Source: Streptomyces olivoverticillatus (GTDB taxonomy: Bacteria > Actinomycetota > Actinomycetes > Streptomycetales > Streptomycetaceae). Taken from it: DNA of 64,000 nucleotides. Under the pieces are notes generated by a model, which made no database searches, was not told the origin of the DNA, and saw only the letters and a program-made list of their open reading frames with translations. Where the stretch lies: assembly GCF_014203555.1 (NCBI RefSeq), contig NZ_JACHJH010000005.1, forward strand, positions 350,225-414,224, written 5' to 3'. Positions 16,191 through 24,974 of the stretch are shown piece by piece. Position 1 is the first letter of the stretch. Each line of letters starts with the position of its first letter. Position numbers and translations under genes: made by a program.

Positions 16191-17855
16191 TCAGCCGGCC
16201 CGCAGCACAGCCGCCACGATCGGGCCCGCCGAGTCGCCCCCGTGCCCGCCCTGCGGCACGACTGCGGCCGCCGCCACGTCGCCCCGGTAGGCGGTGAACC
16301 ACCCGTTGGGCGCCGTCTGGTTGTCGACCTCGGCCGAGCCGGTCTTCGCACCCACGTCCCCGCCGAGCCCGGCCATCGCCTTGCGGCCCGTACCCGACAG
16401 TGCGGTGAGCCGCATCATCGAGCGCAGGTTGTCGGCCACCGGCCCCGGGAGCGCGCGCGGCGCCTTCGCCAGCTCCCGGCCGTCCACGGACGGGTCGACG
16501 AGGTACGGCTGCCGGAACGAGCCGTTGCGCACGGTCGCCGCCACCGACGCCATGTTGAGCGGGCTCATCTGCACCCGGCCCTGCCCGATCATCGCGGCCG
16601 CCTTGCCTGCCCCGCTGTCGGACGGCACCCGGCCGTCGAAGGTCGTGATGCCGCTCTTCCACTCCAGGCCCAGCCCGAAGACGTCCCGCGCCTCGGCGGC
16701 GAGCGCGTCGTCGGAGACCTGGCCGGCCAGCGAGATGAAAGCCGTGTTGCACGAGGCCGCGAAGTCCTGCGCGAAGGTGGCGCCGGGGTTCTCGCTGTCC
16801 TCGACGTTGTGGAACGTCATGCCGTACGTGGCGTTCTTCGGGCACGGCAGCGGCTTGCCCGGCGTGGCCTTGCCCTGCTCCAGCAGCATCGCCGACGTGA
16901 CGATCTTCATCGTGGAGCCGGGCGCGGTCTGCCCGTGCAGCGCCGCGTTGAAGTCCGTCTTCTTCGAGTTGGCGACGGCGAGGATCTCGCCCGTACTTGG
17001 CTTCACCGCCACCACGGACGCGTCGGCGTGCCCGCTGACGGCCGTCTCGGCCGCCCGCTGCACGTTCGCGTCCAGCGTCGTGCGCAGCTTGCCGGGCTTG
17101 CCCTTGGAGACGACGTGCAGCGTCTTCGGCGCGGAACTCGGCGTGGAAGCGGAAGCCGGCGTGGAAGCGGAAGCCGGCTGTCCCGCCGTCTCCACCCGGA
17201 CCTCCACCCCCGCCTCGCCGCCCGCCTTCTCCCCGAACCGCTTGCGCAGCTCGGGCAGGACCGGTGCCAGCGAGGGGTAGTCCTTGGCGTCCAGCTCGCG
17301 GCCTTCCCGGTCGACGGCCGTGATCTGCGCCGCCTGGGTGACGTCCGTCTTGAGCGACTGACCGGCGGTCAGCTGCGGATGCACCACGCTCGGCTGCCAG
17401 CCGACGAGGGCCCGCCCGGTGCCGGTCCTGCCTCGGACGACGGAGAGCGCGCTGTCGTACGTCCACGTGGAGCGCTGCTTGCCGTAGACGACCTCGGCGG
17501 TGACGGAGAAGGGCACCTTGGCGCCCGTCGCCGCGCCCTGCTTGAACGCCACCTTCTCCACGTGCGCGGCGGCCCGGTAGCCGGTGAGGGCGGTGGTGGC
17601 CGCCGCCGCGTCGTCGGTCAGACCCGCGGCCTTGGCCGTGTCGCCCGCCGCCCAGGCGGCGAGGAAGTCCCGTGCGGTTCTCTCGACTTCGGCCGCGGTC
17701 GGCGGTCCGGTCTCGGCCGGCGCCGCCTCCGTGTGCGACGAGCCGCCCCCGCCGTCGCTCGCGACCGCGTCGACGAGGTAGTAGGCGCCCAGCCCGCCCG
17801 CCCCCACCACGGCCGCGGCGACGACACCGACTGCGATCTTCGCGCCCTTGTGCAT
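16191..17855 (-). CDS. Penicillin-binding protein (class B type, NTF2-like N-terminal domain)
   Basis: This 554-residue cell-wall transpeptidase has one N-terminal membrane anchor (residues about 7-29), then a MecA_N/NTF2-like domain (about 50-180) starting TAAEVERTARDFLAAWAAGD. The transpeptidase domain (about 250-554) shows all three active-site motifs: S314-T-M-K317 in TAPGSTMKIVTS, S368-C-N370 in DFAASCNTAFISL and K503-T-G505 in VGAKTGSAEVDN. It would cross-link peptidoglycan outside the membrane and be a beta-lactam target. Its layout resembles PBP2a-like proteins common in Streptomyces. A short duplicated Ala/Ser/Thr/Pro linker (about 228-243) separates the domains. The ATG follows a ggggaggggatcgg region. 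An AT-rich palindrome lies 22 bp upstream. Confidence 0.88.
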   Translation of the reverse strand: MHKGAKIAVGVVAAAVVGAGGLGAYYLVDAVASDGGGGSSHTEAAPAETGPPTAAEVERTARDFLAAWAAGDTAKAAGLTDDAAAATTALTGYRAAAHVEKVAFKQGAATGAKVPFSVTAEVVYGKQRSTWTYDSALSVVRGRTGTGRALVGWQPSVVHPQLTAGQSLKTDVTQAAQITAVDREGRELDAKDYPSLAPVLPELRKRFGEKAGGEAGVEVRVETAGQPASASTPASASTPSSAPKTLHVVSKGKPGKLRTTLDANVQRAAETAVSGHADASVVAVKPSTGEILAVANSKKTDFNAALHGQTAPGSTMKIVTSAMLLEQGKATPGKPLPCPKNATYGMTFHNVEDSENPGATFAQDFAASCNTAFISLAGQVSDDALAAEARDVFGLGLEWKSGITTFDGRVPSDSGAGKAAAMIGQGRVQMSPLNMASVAATVRNGSFRQPYLVDPSVDGRELAKAPRALPGPVADNLRSMMRLTALSGTGRKAMAGLGGDVGAKTGSAEVDNQTAPNGWFTAYRGDVAAAAVVPQGGHGGDSAGPIVAAVLRAG

Positions 17856-17876
17856 GTCCCGATCCCCTCCCCACGT

Positions 17877-17898
17877 CTTTTAATCGGATGATTAAAAG
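17877..17898. promoter_or_regulatory. AT-rich 9-bp inverted repeat upstream of the PBP gene
   Basis: CTTTTAATC and GATTAAAAG are separated by GGAT. Such an AT-rich palindrome is striking in this GC-rich sequence and lies 22-43 bp before the PBP start, so an operator is likely. The regulator is not identifiable here. Confidence 0.5.
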
Positions 17899-17990
17899 CC
17901 CGTTGGCACTTTACGGGAGAGGAGTGACGCACGGCGCGAAGCGGCCGAAACGTATCGGCGCGCGAGTCGGGCGCCGCCCGGGGCCCGCAC

Positions 17991-19760
17991 TCAGATCCAG
18001 GTGTCGAGCCACATCCGGCTCCGCCAGGCGTCCATGGGGATCGGCTGGCCCGTGTAGATCGGGAAGAAGTAGATGAAGTTCCAGGCGATGAGCAGGACGA
18101 GCGTCCCGGCGCCGACCGCGCCCACCACGCGCCGCCGCTCCGAGGAGCCCGGCCGCCCGAGGATCGCCCCGATCATCATGGCCACCGCGAGGCAGAGGAA
18201 CGGCACGAACACCACCGCGTAGAAGACGAAGATCGTCCGCTCCTGGTAGAGGAACCACGGCAGATAGCCGGCCGCCACCGCGCCCACCACCGCGCCGGCC
18301 CGCCAGTCGCGCCGGAAGGCCCACCGGTAGAGCAGGTACAGCACCGCGAAGCACGCCGTCCACCACAGCAGCGGGGTGCCCAGCGCCAGGACCTCGCGGG
18401 CGCACTTGTCGGCCGTGTTCACCGGGCAGCCGTCGTGGCCGGGCGCGGGCGACTCGTAGAAGTACGACACCGGGCGGCCCTGGACCAGCCAGCTCCAGGG
18501 GTTGGACATGTACGTGTGCGGCGAGGTGAGGTTGGTGTTGAACTTCCACACCTCGTGCTCGTAATGCCACAGGCTGCGCAGCGGGTTGAGGATCCCGGCG
18601 AGGAAGCCGTCGGAGCTCTGGCCGCCGTCGGTCTCGGCCCAGTGCCGGTAGAAGCCGCTGTGCTGCCAGCCCAGGCTCTGGCTGTACGTACCGCTCTTGG
18701 CGAACCATCCGGTCCAGGAGGCGAGGTAGACGCCGATCGCCACGGGCACGGTCGACAGGAACGCCCACGGCACGTCGCGCCGCAGCGTGGAGATCCATGG
18801 GCGGCGGGCGCCCGCCAGGCGCCGCGAGCCGACGTCCCACAGGACGGTCATCAGCCCGAACGCCGCCAGATAGACCGCGCCGTTCCACTTCGTCGCGAAC
18901 GCCAGCCCCAGGAACAGCCCGGCCGCCAGCCGCCACGGCCGCAGGCCCAGCCGCAGCCCGTCGCCGACCTCGGCGTCCGGCAGCGCGCCCGCGCCGTCCG
19001 GGTCCTCGGGGAGCGCGGCCGCCAGCCGGGCGCGCGCCTTGTCCCGGTCGACCAGCACACAGCCGAAGGCCGCCAGCACGAAGAAGACGAGCACCGAGTC
19101 GAGCAGCGACGTGCGGCTCATGACGTAGTGCAGCCCGTCGACGGCCATCAGGCCGCCCGCCAGGCACCCCAGGAAGGTGGAGCGGAACAGCCGCCGCCCG
19201 ATCCGGCACAGCATCAGCACCGACAGCGTGCCGAGCAGCGCGACCATGAACCGCCAGCCGTACGGCGTCAGTCCGTACAGCCACTCGCCGATGCCGATGA
19301 CCCACTTGCCCACCGGCGGGTGCACGACGTAGGCGGCGGCGTCGGTGACGCCGGTGTGCCCGGCGATGATCTGGTCGTTGGCCTCCTTGGGCCAGTTGAC
19401 CTCGTAGCCGTACTTCCACAGCGCCCAGGCGTCCTTGGCGTAGTACGTCTCGTCGAATATCACGGCGTTCGGGCTGCCGAGGTGCCAGAACCGCAGCAGC
19501 CCCGCGAAGAGGGCGACGAGCAGCGGCCCCGCCCACCCCATGGAGCGCGCCAGCACCCGCGCGGCGGCCGGGGTCGCCCCCGCCGCCGTCCACAGCCGCG
19601 TCCCGGGTTCGGGATACGGCGGCACGAGCCGCTCCCGCACGTCGGGCTGCGCGCCGGTGCGGCCCAAGTAGCCGAACCGGCGCAGTCTGCGCTGCCACGG
19701 GGGCTGCTGCTCGCCTGCCGTCGGGCCCTGCCGGCCTTGCGTCGCGGTGTCACTGGTCAC
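17991..19760 (-). CDS. pmt: Dolichyl/polyprenyl-phosphate-mannose--protein mannosyltransferase
   Basis: This 589-residue multi-spanning GT39 enzyme moves mannose from polyprenyl-phosphate-mannose to Ser/Thr of exported proteins on the outer face of the membrane. The first luminal loop contains FDETYYAKDAWALWKYGYEV with the catalytic Asp-Glu pair, followed by HPPVGKWVIGIGEWLYGLTP. SRTSLLDSVLVFFVLAAFGC and the large loop WHYEHEVWKFNTNLTSPHTY are also PMT-typical. The GTG at 19758-19760 begins VTSDTATQGRQG, the usual length for actinobacterial Pmt; longer readings are unlikely. In Streptomyces this gene also serves as part of the phage phiC31 receptor pathway (known for S. coelicolor). It normally sits beside rsmI; here accessory DNA separates them. 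Confidence 0.92.
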   Translation of the reverse strand: MTSDTATQGRQGPTAGEQQPPWQRRLRRFGYLGRTGAQPDVRERLVPPYPEPGTRLWTAAGATPAAARVLARSMGWAGPLLVALFAGLLRFWHLGSPNAVIFDETYYAKDAWALWKYGYEVNWPKEANDQIIAGHTGVTDAAAYVVHPPVGKWVIGIGEWLYGLTPYGWRFMVALLGTLSVLMLCRIGRRLFRSTFLGCLAGGLMAVDGLHYVMSRTSLLDSVLVFFVLAAFGCVLVDRDKARARLAAALPEDPDGAGALPDAEVGDGLRLGLRPWRLAAGLFLGLAFATKWNGAVYLAAFGLMTVLWDVGSRRLAGARRPWISTLRRDVPWAFLSTVPVAIGVYLASWTGWFAKSGTYSQSLGWQHSGFYRHWAETDGGQSSDGFLAGILNPLRSLWHYEHEVWKFNTNLTSPHTYMSNPWSWLVQGRPVSYFYESPAPGHDGCPVNTADKCAREVLALGTPLLWWTACFAVLYLLYRWAFRRDWRAGAVVGAVAAGYLPWFLYQERTIFVFYAVVFVPFLCLAVAMMIGAILGRPGSSERRRVVGAVGAGTLVLLIAWNFIYFFPIYTGQPIPMDAWRSRMWLDTWI

Positions 19761-20101
19761 CGCGCCATCGTAAGGAACCACCCTGTGCGAGTCCCGGGGG
19801 CGCGGCGTCGGCCACCTTGTGAAGCTCTGGGGAGAACACCTCCCACCCTCCCCACCCGCCGGCCGAGCGCGGCGCGGCAGCGCTGGCGTCGGTCTCGCAC
19901 AGGGAGCGCAAGCTGCGCCTGGACGGACGGCCTGCCGCCCAAGGTCCACTCCCCGGCGGCCCTGACCCGCAACCGCCTCCTCCGCGAAATGCCGGACCCG
20001 GCCCCGGAGCCGACCCCCGCCCCCGCAGCGGCTGCGAGCCTGCGAGGGCGGATGCGGCCACGTGATCCGCCCGGCTCGGCGGTGGCGGGCGCGCGGCGCG
20101 G
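19761..20101. other. Intergenic region with no recognised gene
   Basis: This 341-bp stretch lies between the pmt start and the end of the membrane-protein gene at 20102. Its composition stays GC-rich and coding-like, but no frame gives a recognisable protein. It may hold the pmt promoter (near 19770-19800) and a decayed coding remnant at the edge of the accessory block. Confidence 0.4.
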
Positions 20102-21388
20102 TCAGCTCGGTTTGGCGCCGCTGGTGAGCTGCTGCACGGTCTTCTGGGCGCGACCGCTTGAGGAGTGGTCCAGGCCGTATTCGTCGGAGAGCTGTTGGGG
20201 GAGGGCCGGGTCCGGCTTTGCGTTCTCATCGCCCTCCGGCGTGACGGTGGCCACCAGGTAGGGGCCGATCCAGGTTCGTTTTGGTTCTTCGAGCACCCAC
20301 CACAACGTGACGCTTCTGCTGCTCCGGGTGTATTCGAGCAGTGCATTGCTGTGGATGATGGGGGATTGGTACTTAAAGGTCTTCGTGTCTTTGTTTGCAA
20401 CCCATCCTGGCGGCTGGAGCTCCTTGGCCTGGCTGTTGTCCTTGTGCCATGAGCTCCGCCCTGATTGTGCGTACTCGTCGCTGTCGAGGACTACACGGTC
20501 TCTGCGCATGTAAACGACGTCGCCGGTGGCATTCAGGGTGTCGTAGGAGCTGGCCAGCGGGAATTGGATGACCTTTTCCGACGTCACTTCCGAGCCCGGG
20601 TCGAGTTTGCGTCCTTGTCGCATGATCCGGCCTTGCGCAAGCAGTTCGTACCCTCGATTGCCCTCGTCCTCGTACCGCAGCAGATCGGTCCGGCCGTTAT
20701 TGATGTCCTGCTGCCATTCTGGAGTGGTTCGAGCCTTGTCGGTGTAGGCGGCCCTCCCGGCTGTCACCTGGTAAAGAGAGCCCAGTACGTAGACCCCCAC
20801 GTTGCCGGTATTTTTCGAACTCACCCGGACCGGTACCGTGACCACTCCGCCCTTGATTTGTGCCGGCCCGAGTTCCACGGTTGTGGAGATCAGTGCGGGC
20901 GTGGTGTACGGCTGGTAGATCTGCGTGTATCCGAAGTTGGCGATTGCGATGAGAGCCGTGACGCCGACGCCGGCTATAAGCGCTTTGATCTTCGGGATCC
21001 GGAACCTGCATTGTCTGTACTGTTTGTAGAGTAGATGGAGAGTCCAGGCGGACCAGGTGGTCATGGGCAGCCAAAACCACAAGTAGCGGCTGTAGCTGAA
21101 GCTCTCGATATGCAGAACAAGAAGCGCGATGTTGACGAGGAAGGATGCGAGCACGCCGAGGAGAACCGCCGCAGGAGAGTAGCGAAACAGTTGACCTCGT
21201 GTATTGCGGCAATCGGCGAGTGCGCTGGCTGCAATGAGCTCCAGCAGGGCCGCGCAGATCAGCGCGACCCCGGTGAGGCGTCCGGCGTACGTCAATGCGC
21301 CGTTGGCGTCCTCGGAGCCGAGCCAGGCAAACTCGCCCGCAGTGACGACCAGGCCCGCCGCGGTCAGAAACCACCACTTCTTCGCCAT
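20102..21388 (-). CDS. Membrane protein of unknown function
   Basis: The predicted protein (about 428 residues) has five hydrophobic segments in its first 150 residues, including FLTAAGLVVTAGEFAWLG, GVALICAALLELIAASALA, YSPAAVLLGVLASFLVNIAL, LWFWLPMTTWSAWTLHLLY and ALIAGVGVTALIAIANFGY. A soluble, beta-rich domain of about 270 residues follows, probably outside the cell, starting STTVELGPAQIKGGVVTVPV. I do not recognise a family. Base composition and codon choice are less GC-biased than in the neighbours, which suggests transfer. The ATG at 21388 is used; a GTG two codons earlier is possible. It is downstream of the truncated caspase-like gene on the same strand. Confidence 0.6.
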   Translation of the reverse strand: MAKKWWFLTAAGLVVTAGEFAWLGSEDANGALTYAGRLTGVALICAALLELIAASALADCRNTRGQLFRYSPAAVLLGVLASFLVNIALLVLHIESFSYSRYLWFWLPMTTWSAWTLHLLYKQYRQCRFRIPKIKALIAGVGVTALIAIANFGYTQIYQPYTTPALISTTVELGPAQIKGGVVTVPVRVSSKNTGNVGVYVLGSLYQVTAGRAAYTDKARTTPEWQQDINNGRTDLLRYEDEGNRGYELLAQGRIMRQGRKLDPGSEVTSEKVIQFPLASSYDTLNATGDVVYMRRDRVVLDSDEYAQSGRSSWHKDNSQAKELQPPGWVANKDTKTFKYQSPIIHSNALLEYTRSSRSVTLWWVLEEPKRTWIGPYLVATVTPEGDENAKPDPALPQQLSDEYGLDHSSSGRAQKTVQQLTSGAKPS

Positions 21389-21580
21389 GCGCACGATTCC
21401 AAGTTGCAGGCGCCGCGGTGCCCGCGCACCCCGGATTGCGCCATGCGGCGGAGGTGTCCGGCTGGTCTTGGCCGACCCCCTGCACGGAGTGGAACGTGCG
21501 TCATTTGCGGTACTGGCTGACGTTTGGAAAGGAGCTACGGAGCGCTCGTGTTCGCCGTAGTTTCATCCCTCCCCAGATCG

Positions 21581-22237
21581 TCAGTCCTTCCATGTGACAC
21601 CCTGGTTGGGTCCGCCGTAACTCGCGCTGATCGCTGAGGGTGCTGCGTGAACGCTCTGTTGGCTGAACCAGTGGGCCTTTGTGTACCAGGCGTTGCGGGT
21701 CAGGACATAGTGGTCGGCGAGGTCGGTGCCCCGCTGGTTGGGCTGTGGCAATCCACGAGCGGAAAGACGGCTGCGCAGGGCGGGATAGATCGCACCCAGG
21801 GTGAGGTCCGCAGGTCCGTCCGGAATGCCCGAGCGGATCAGGTCGACGAGTTCGCCGGTGAAGGATGTGCACGCCGTCGCTTGTTGTTCGCGTGGCGGTT
21901 GGTGCGCCGTGCGATTGCGGGTGGTCGCAGTGAGGGTGTAAACGCCCTCAACGTGAACGATGTCGGCGACGGCGGTGTCGGTATTGTCAGCGAGGGCCTC
22001 GATGGCTTGGCCGGCGAAGCAGCAGTCGAGGATCGCTATACGCACGCGGGCCGGGCTGGTGTGCATGGCATCGGCGAGGGTGGACCACCGGATGCCGGTG
22101 ATCGCGGGGTAATCGCTTTGCGTAGTGCTGACGGTCAAGCATAGTTCGCCTTGCATTGAGAGCCGGCCGTGGCCTACGTAATAGATAAGTAGCACCCCGT
22201 GGGTCTGCTCAGCGTATTTCGCGAGAGACGGGGACAA
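21581..22237 (-). pseudogene. Caspase-like (C14 peptidase) protein, N-terminus missing
   Basis: The reading frame gives 218 residues from a TTG. Both catalytic motifs of a metacaspase-type p20 domain are present: His in GVLLIYYVGHGRL and Cys in VRIAILDCCFAGQAIEAL. The C-terminal QPNQRGTDLADHYVLTRN is also typical of caspases associated with actinobacterial effector systems. The first 60-70 residues of the fold (beta-1 and the following helix) are absent. The frame upstream of the TTG contains a stop about 25 codons away, no ATG or GTG, and no other frame restores homology. I therefore read it as a 5'-truncated relic, although the two motifs are intact. An alternative is a short active variant using the TTG. 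Base composition is less GC-rich than in neighbours. Confidence 0.55.
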
Positions 22238-22444
22238 CTCGTCTGCTGATGCGGGGGCGCGCGACCAGAGTGAGAAGCACTCGCTCGGCGCACTGCAACC
22301 AGTGGGCGCCCCCTTTCAGTTGGGTACCAGCGTGCTGCAGCTGCCTCCCTGGTTGCCAACGAGATACCGGTTCCATCCACTGGGTGGCGGCCGCTCACGG
22401 GTCGAGGGCTCTGCACGGAGTGCCCGGCCGTGCCGGGACGGCCG

Positions 22445-22813
22445 TCATGTGTTCGTGCCTTCCAGCAGGACCCCACGCAGGTGGTGACAGGCCCGGCCGA
22501 GGTTCTGCATGTGCAGGACGGCCGAGCGCAGCCCCGGGCCGGGCCCGGCGCCGAGCTCCCGGCGGGCCGCGTCGACCGCGGTCTGCGCCAGGTACCACTG
22601 GGGGGTGCCCCGGTCCATGCCGCCGATGTGCTCCTCGGCCTCCGACACCAGCCGCACCAGGAAGCCCCGCAGCCGCTCGGTGACCTCTGTGACCTCCTCC
22701 GCGCGGGGCAGCGCAACGGGCGAGGCCAGCCCGCGGCCGATGACTTCGGCGAGGTACTGCGACACCTCGGCAACGGTGTGACCGGCTTCCGGACCGGACT
22801 TGGCCTGGCTCAT
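22445..22813 (-). CDS. DUF6415-like small protein
   Basis: This 122-residue, mainly alpha-helical soluble protein starts MSQAKSGPEAGHTVAEVSQY after a gaggga site. The C-terminal half, from TPQWYLAQTAVDAARRELGA through GPGPGLRSAVLHMQNLGRAC, resembles streptomycete proteins annotated as DUF6415 natural-product-biosynthesis associated; this is recognition from memory. It is divergent from a helix-turn-helix/TPR regulator 120 bp away, a recurring arrangement in Streptomyces, so it may be a target or partner of that regulator. The molecular function is unknown. Confidence 0.6.
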   Translation of the reverse strand: MSQAKSGPEAGHTVAEVSQYLAEVIGRGLASPVALPRAEEVTEVTERLRGFLVRLVSEAEEHIGGMDRGTPQWYLAQTAVDAARRELGAGPGPGLRSAVLHMQNLGRACHHLRGVLLEGTNT

Positions 22814-22894
22814 TGCTTGACTCCCTCGTGGCGATCCATGCGTGCACAGAGGTAACTGCCGCGACGGCCGCACCCGGTACCGTGAGGAGGACGC

Positions 22895-22930
22895 GTGAAC
22901 GTGAAAGCCATGAAAGTCGGCGGGAGTTGA
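22895..22930 (+). CDS. Possible 11-residue leader peptide
   Basis: GTG at 22895 has a perfect gaggagg Shine-Dalgarno four bases upstream and encodes VNVKAMKVGGS. It ends 3 bp before the regulator ATG at 22934, whose own ribosome-binding site (cgggag) lies inside it. It could couple translation of the regulator. It may also be chance. Confidence 0.3.
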   Translation: MNVKAMKVGGS

Positions 22931-22933
22931 AGC

Positions 22934-24271
22934 ATGGCGAGCAACCCACGCACCCCGAACGCCGGGCTGGCCCACCTCCTGGACGAAGCGAAATGGTCAC
23001 GCAGCCAGTTCGCGGCGTCCGTGAACCGGACCGGCATCGAAGCCGGGCTGGTCCTTCGCTACGACCAGTCGGCCGTGTCGCACTGGCTGTCCGGGACGAT
23101 GCCGCGGCGGCCGGTCAGGGCCGTCATCCTGGAGGCGCTCTCCCGGCGGCTGAAACGGCCGGTCACGCATGCGGAGGCCGGTCTCGCTGCCGCGGGAACG
23201 GACGGCGGCGAGAACACCCTCGAAGAGCTCGTCGACGTCGGCAGGGCCGACATGGACCCCTCCCGCAGGGGCCTGCTCACCGCGGGCATGTACTCCGCGG
23301 CGTTGGCCATCCCGCTCTTCCCCGACCTCGTGGGCCGTATGGAGCGCTCGGGCTCCACCCGCCGCACCACCCGCATCGGCGCGGGCGAGGTCGCCACCGT
23401 CCGCACGATGACCGAGAAGATCGCCGACATCCTCGACGAGCTCGGCGGCGGCCACGCCCGCCCCATGGCGGCGGCCTTCCTGGTCAACACCGTCGCCCCA
23501 TACCTCAAGGCGTCGGCTCCCGAGAAGGTCCGCAAAGACATGCTCGCCGCCGCCTCCGACCTCGTCTACCTCACCGGCTGGATGGCGATGTACGAACGCG
23601 AACACGGACTCGGCCAGCGCTACTACACAAAGGCGCTCAAGCTCGCGGGAGCAGCGGAGGACCACATCACGTACTGCCGCACCCTGCGCGGCATGAGTCT
23701 GCAGGCGTCCCATCTCGGCTACGGCACCAAAGCGCTCCAGCTCGCCGACGCCGCTGCCGAAGCCTCGCCCAAGGCCGGGCCGCGCCTGCGGGCCTTTCTC
23801 GCGGGCCAGCAGGCGCACGCCGCGTCGATGAACGGCGACCGGCATACCGCCTTCGCCCGCCTCCACGAGACGGAATCGGCGCTGTCCAAGGCCGACTCCC
23901 GGCGGGAAGCCATCGGCGGGTACGACGCCAGTGCCTACCAATTCCACGTCTCGCACGTGCTCTACGAATTCAAGGACCTCAAGGGTTCGGTCCAGGCGAT
24001 GCAGGAATGCCTCAAGGTCCAGCCGCGGCAGGAGCGCCAGGGCCGCCTGCATTCCAACGCCCTGCTCGCGCAGCGCCAATTCGAGCTCGGCCACGTGGAG
24101 GCGGCATGCGCCACGTGGCATGCCTTCCTCGATGACTACGTTCAGCTGTCCACGGCTCGCGGCGACGAGCACTTCACCGCCATGTGGCGCCGTATCCGCC
24201 CGTACGGGAGAACCCGCGCAGTGCGCGACCTCACGGACCGGGCTCGCGCCGTCGCGGAGGCCAAAGCATGA
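22934..24271 (+). CDS. Helix-turn-helix regulator with TPR-like domain
   Basis: This 445-residue protein belongs to a large streptomycete paralogous family (NsdA-like). The N-terminal 85 residues are a cro/XRE-like DNA-binding region containing LAHLLDEAKWSRSQFAASVN and YDQSAVSHWLSGTMPRRPVR. A linker, SRRGLLTAGMYSAALAIPL, is typical of the family. The C-terminal 300 residues are helical TPR-like repeats, for example GLGQRYYTKALKLAGAAEDH and YGTKALQLADAAAEASPKAG. Members affect development or antibiotic production, but no target can be assigned here. The ATG follows cgggag with seven bases between. Its stop overlaps the next ATG by four bases (ATGA). Confidence 0.75.
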   Translation: MASNPRTPNAGLAHLLDEAKWSRSQFAASVNRTGIEAGLVLRYDQSAVSHWLSGTMPRRPVRAVILEALSRRLKRPVTHAEAGLAAAGTDGGENTLEELVDVGRADMDPSRRGLLTAGMYSAALAIPLFPDLVGRMERSGSTRRTTRIGAGEVATVRTMTEKIADILDELGGGHARPMAAAFLVNTVAPYLKASAPEKVRKDMLAAASDLVYLTGWMAMYEREHGLGQRYYTKALKLAGAAEDHITYCRTLRGMSLQASHLGYGTKALQLADAAAEASPKAGPRLRAFLAGQQAHAASMNGDRHTAFARLHETESALSKADSRREAIGGYDASAYQFHVSHVLYEFKDLKGSVQAMQECLKVQPRQERQGRLHSNALLAQRQFELGHVEAACATWHAFLDDYVQLSTARGDEHFTAMWRRIRPYGRTRAVRDLTDRARAVAEAKA

Positions 24272-24465
24272 GCGTTCCCGGATTCGACGACCGGCTGGTG
24301 AGGTTCAGCCACTTCACCGGGGACGGCGCTTCGACTGGCGGGGAAATGCTCGATGACCCGGCGGTCGTAAAACTCTGCGCGTCGGCATTCGAGGCCGTGT
24401 GGGAGCGGGCCACCCCGCACGAGGACTGGCGGCTTCCGCTGCCGGACGCGCCCCCGACCGGGTGA
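24268..24465 (+). CDS. Small DUF6879-like protein, translationally coupled to the regulator
   Basis: This 65-residue protein begins MSVPGFDDRLVRFSHFTGDG and contains DDPAVVKLCASAFEAVWERA followed by TPHEDWRLP. It resembles the C-terminal tail of DUF6879-type proteins found with helix-turn-helix regulators in Streptomyces; the resemblance is from memory. The ATGA overlap with the regulator gene shows co-translation. Function unknown. Confidence 0.6.
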   Translation: MSVPGFDDRLVRFSHFTGDGASTGGEMLDDPAVVKLCASAFEAVWERATPHEDWRLPLPDAPPTG

Positions 24466-24495
24466 CGTTCGGGGGTCCGCCCCGCGGGATCCGGT

Positions 24496-24957
24496 ATGCC
24501 TACGCGCATGCTGACCTTCAAGGCGTTCCGTCTCGCCGCCACCGCAAGCACCGTCGGCCTCGTCCCCCTCCTCCCCGCGCCCATGGCCGCGCTCGCCGCT
24601 CCGCCGCCCGCCAACAGCGTCGGTGTCGACCGGAGCGGCTGGGTGGATGCCGAAGGGGCCGTGACCCTCTCCGGCAGCTACCGGTGCTCGGCACCGGCCA
24701 AGCCCGGCAGTGTCTTCGTCGGGAGCAACATCAGGCAGGGCCTGCAGTCCTCCGGGGTCGGCGGGAGCACCGCGGTGTGCGACGGCAAGGCGCACCGGTG
24801 GCGGAACACCGGGCACGCCAACCAGACGCCGCGGGGGCCCGGCGGCGTGCAGGCCGATGCCAGCCTGCTGTGGCTGGAACGGAACCGGCAGGGGATCCCC
24901 GTGCCGCACGTCCTCGCCACCACCGAGCGGGACATCACGCTCGTCGCCCGTCCGTAG
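24496..24957 (+). CDS. Secreted DUF6299-like protein
   Basis: This 153-residue protein has a signal peptide (hydrophobic core AATASTVGLVPLLPA, likely cleavage after ALAAPP near residue 36). The mature domain of about 115 residues begins NSVGVDRSGWVDAEGAVTLS and has two cysteines (YRCSAP and TAVCDG) that could form a disulfide. It matches streptomycete secreted proteins I recall as DUF6299. The ATG at 24508 is an alternative start giving a shorter n-region. Role unknown. Confidence 0.65.
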   Translation: MPTRMLTFKAFRLAATASTVGLVPLLPAPMAALAAPPPANSVGVDRSGWVDAEGAVTLSGSYRCSAPAKPGSVFVGSNIRQGLQSSGVGGSTAVCDGKAHRWRNTGHANQTPRGPGGVQADASLLWLERNRQGIPVPHVLATTERDITLVARP

Positions 24958-24974
24958 CCTGCGAGGATGGAGGG

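Noticed and set aside
22238..22444. Frameshifted N-terminus of the caspase-like protein upstream of 22237
   Set aside because: Reading all three frames gave no caspase beta-1/helix-1 sequence, so truncation is more likely than a simple frameshift.
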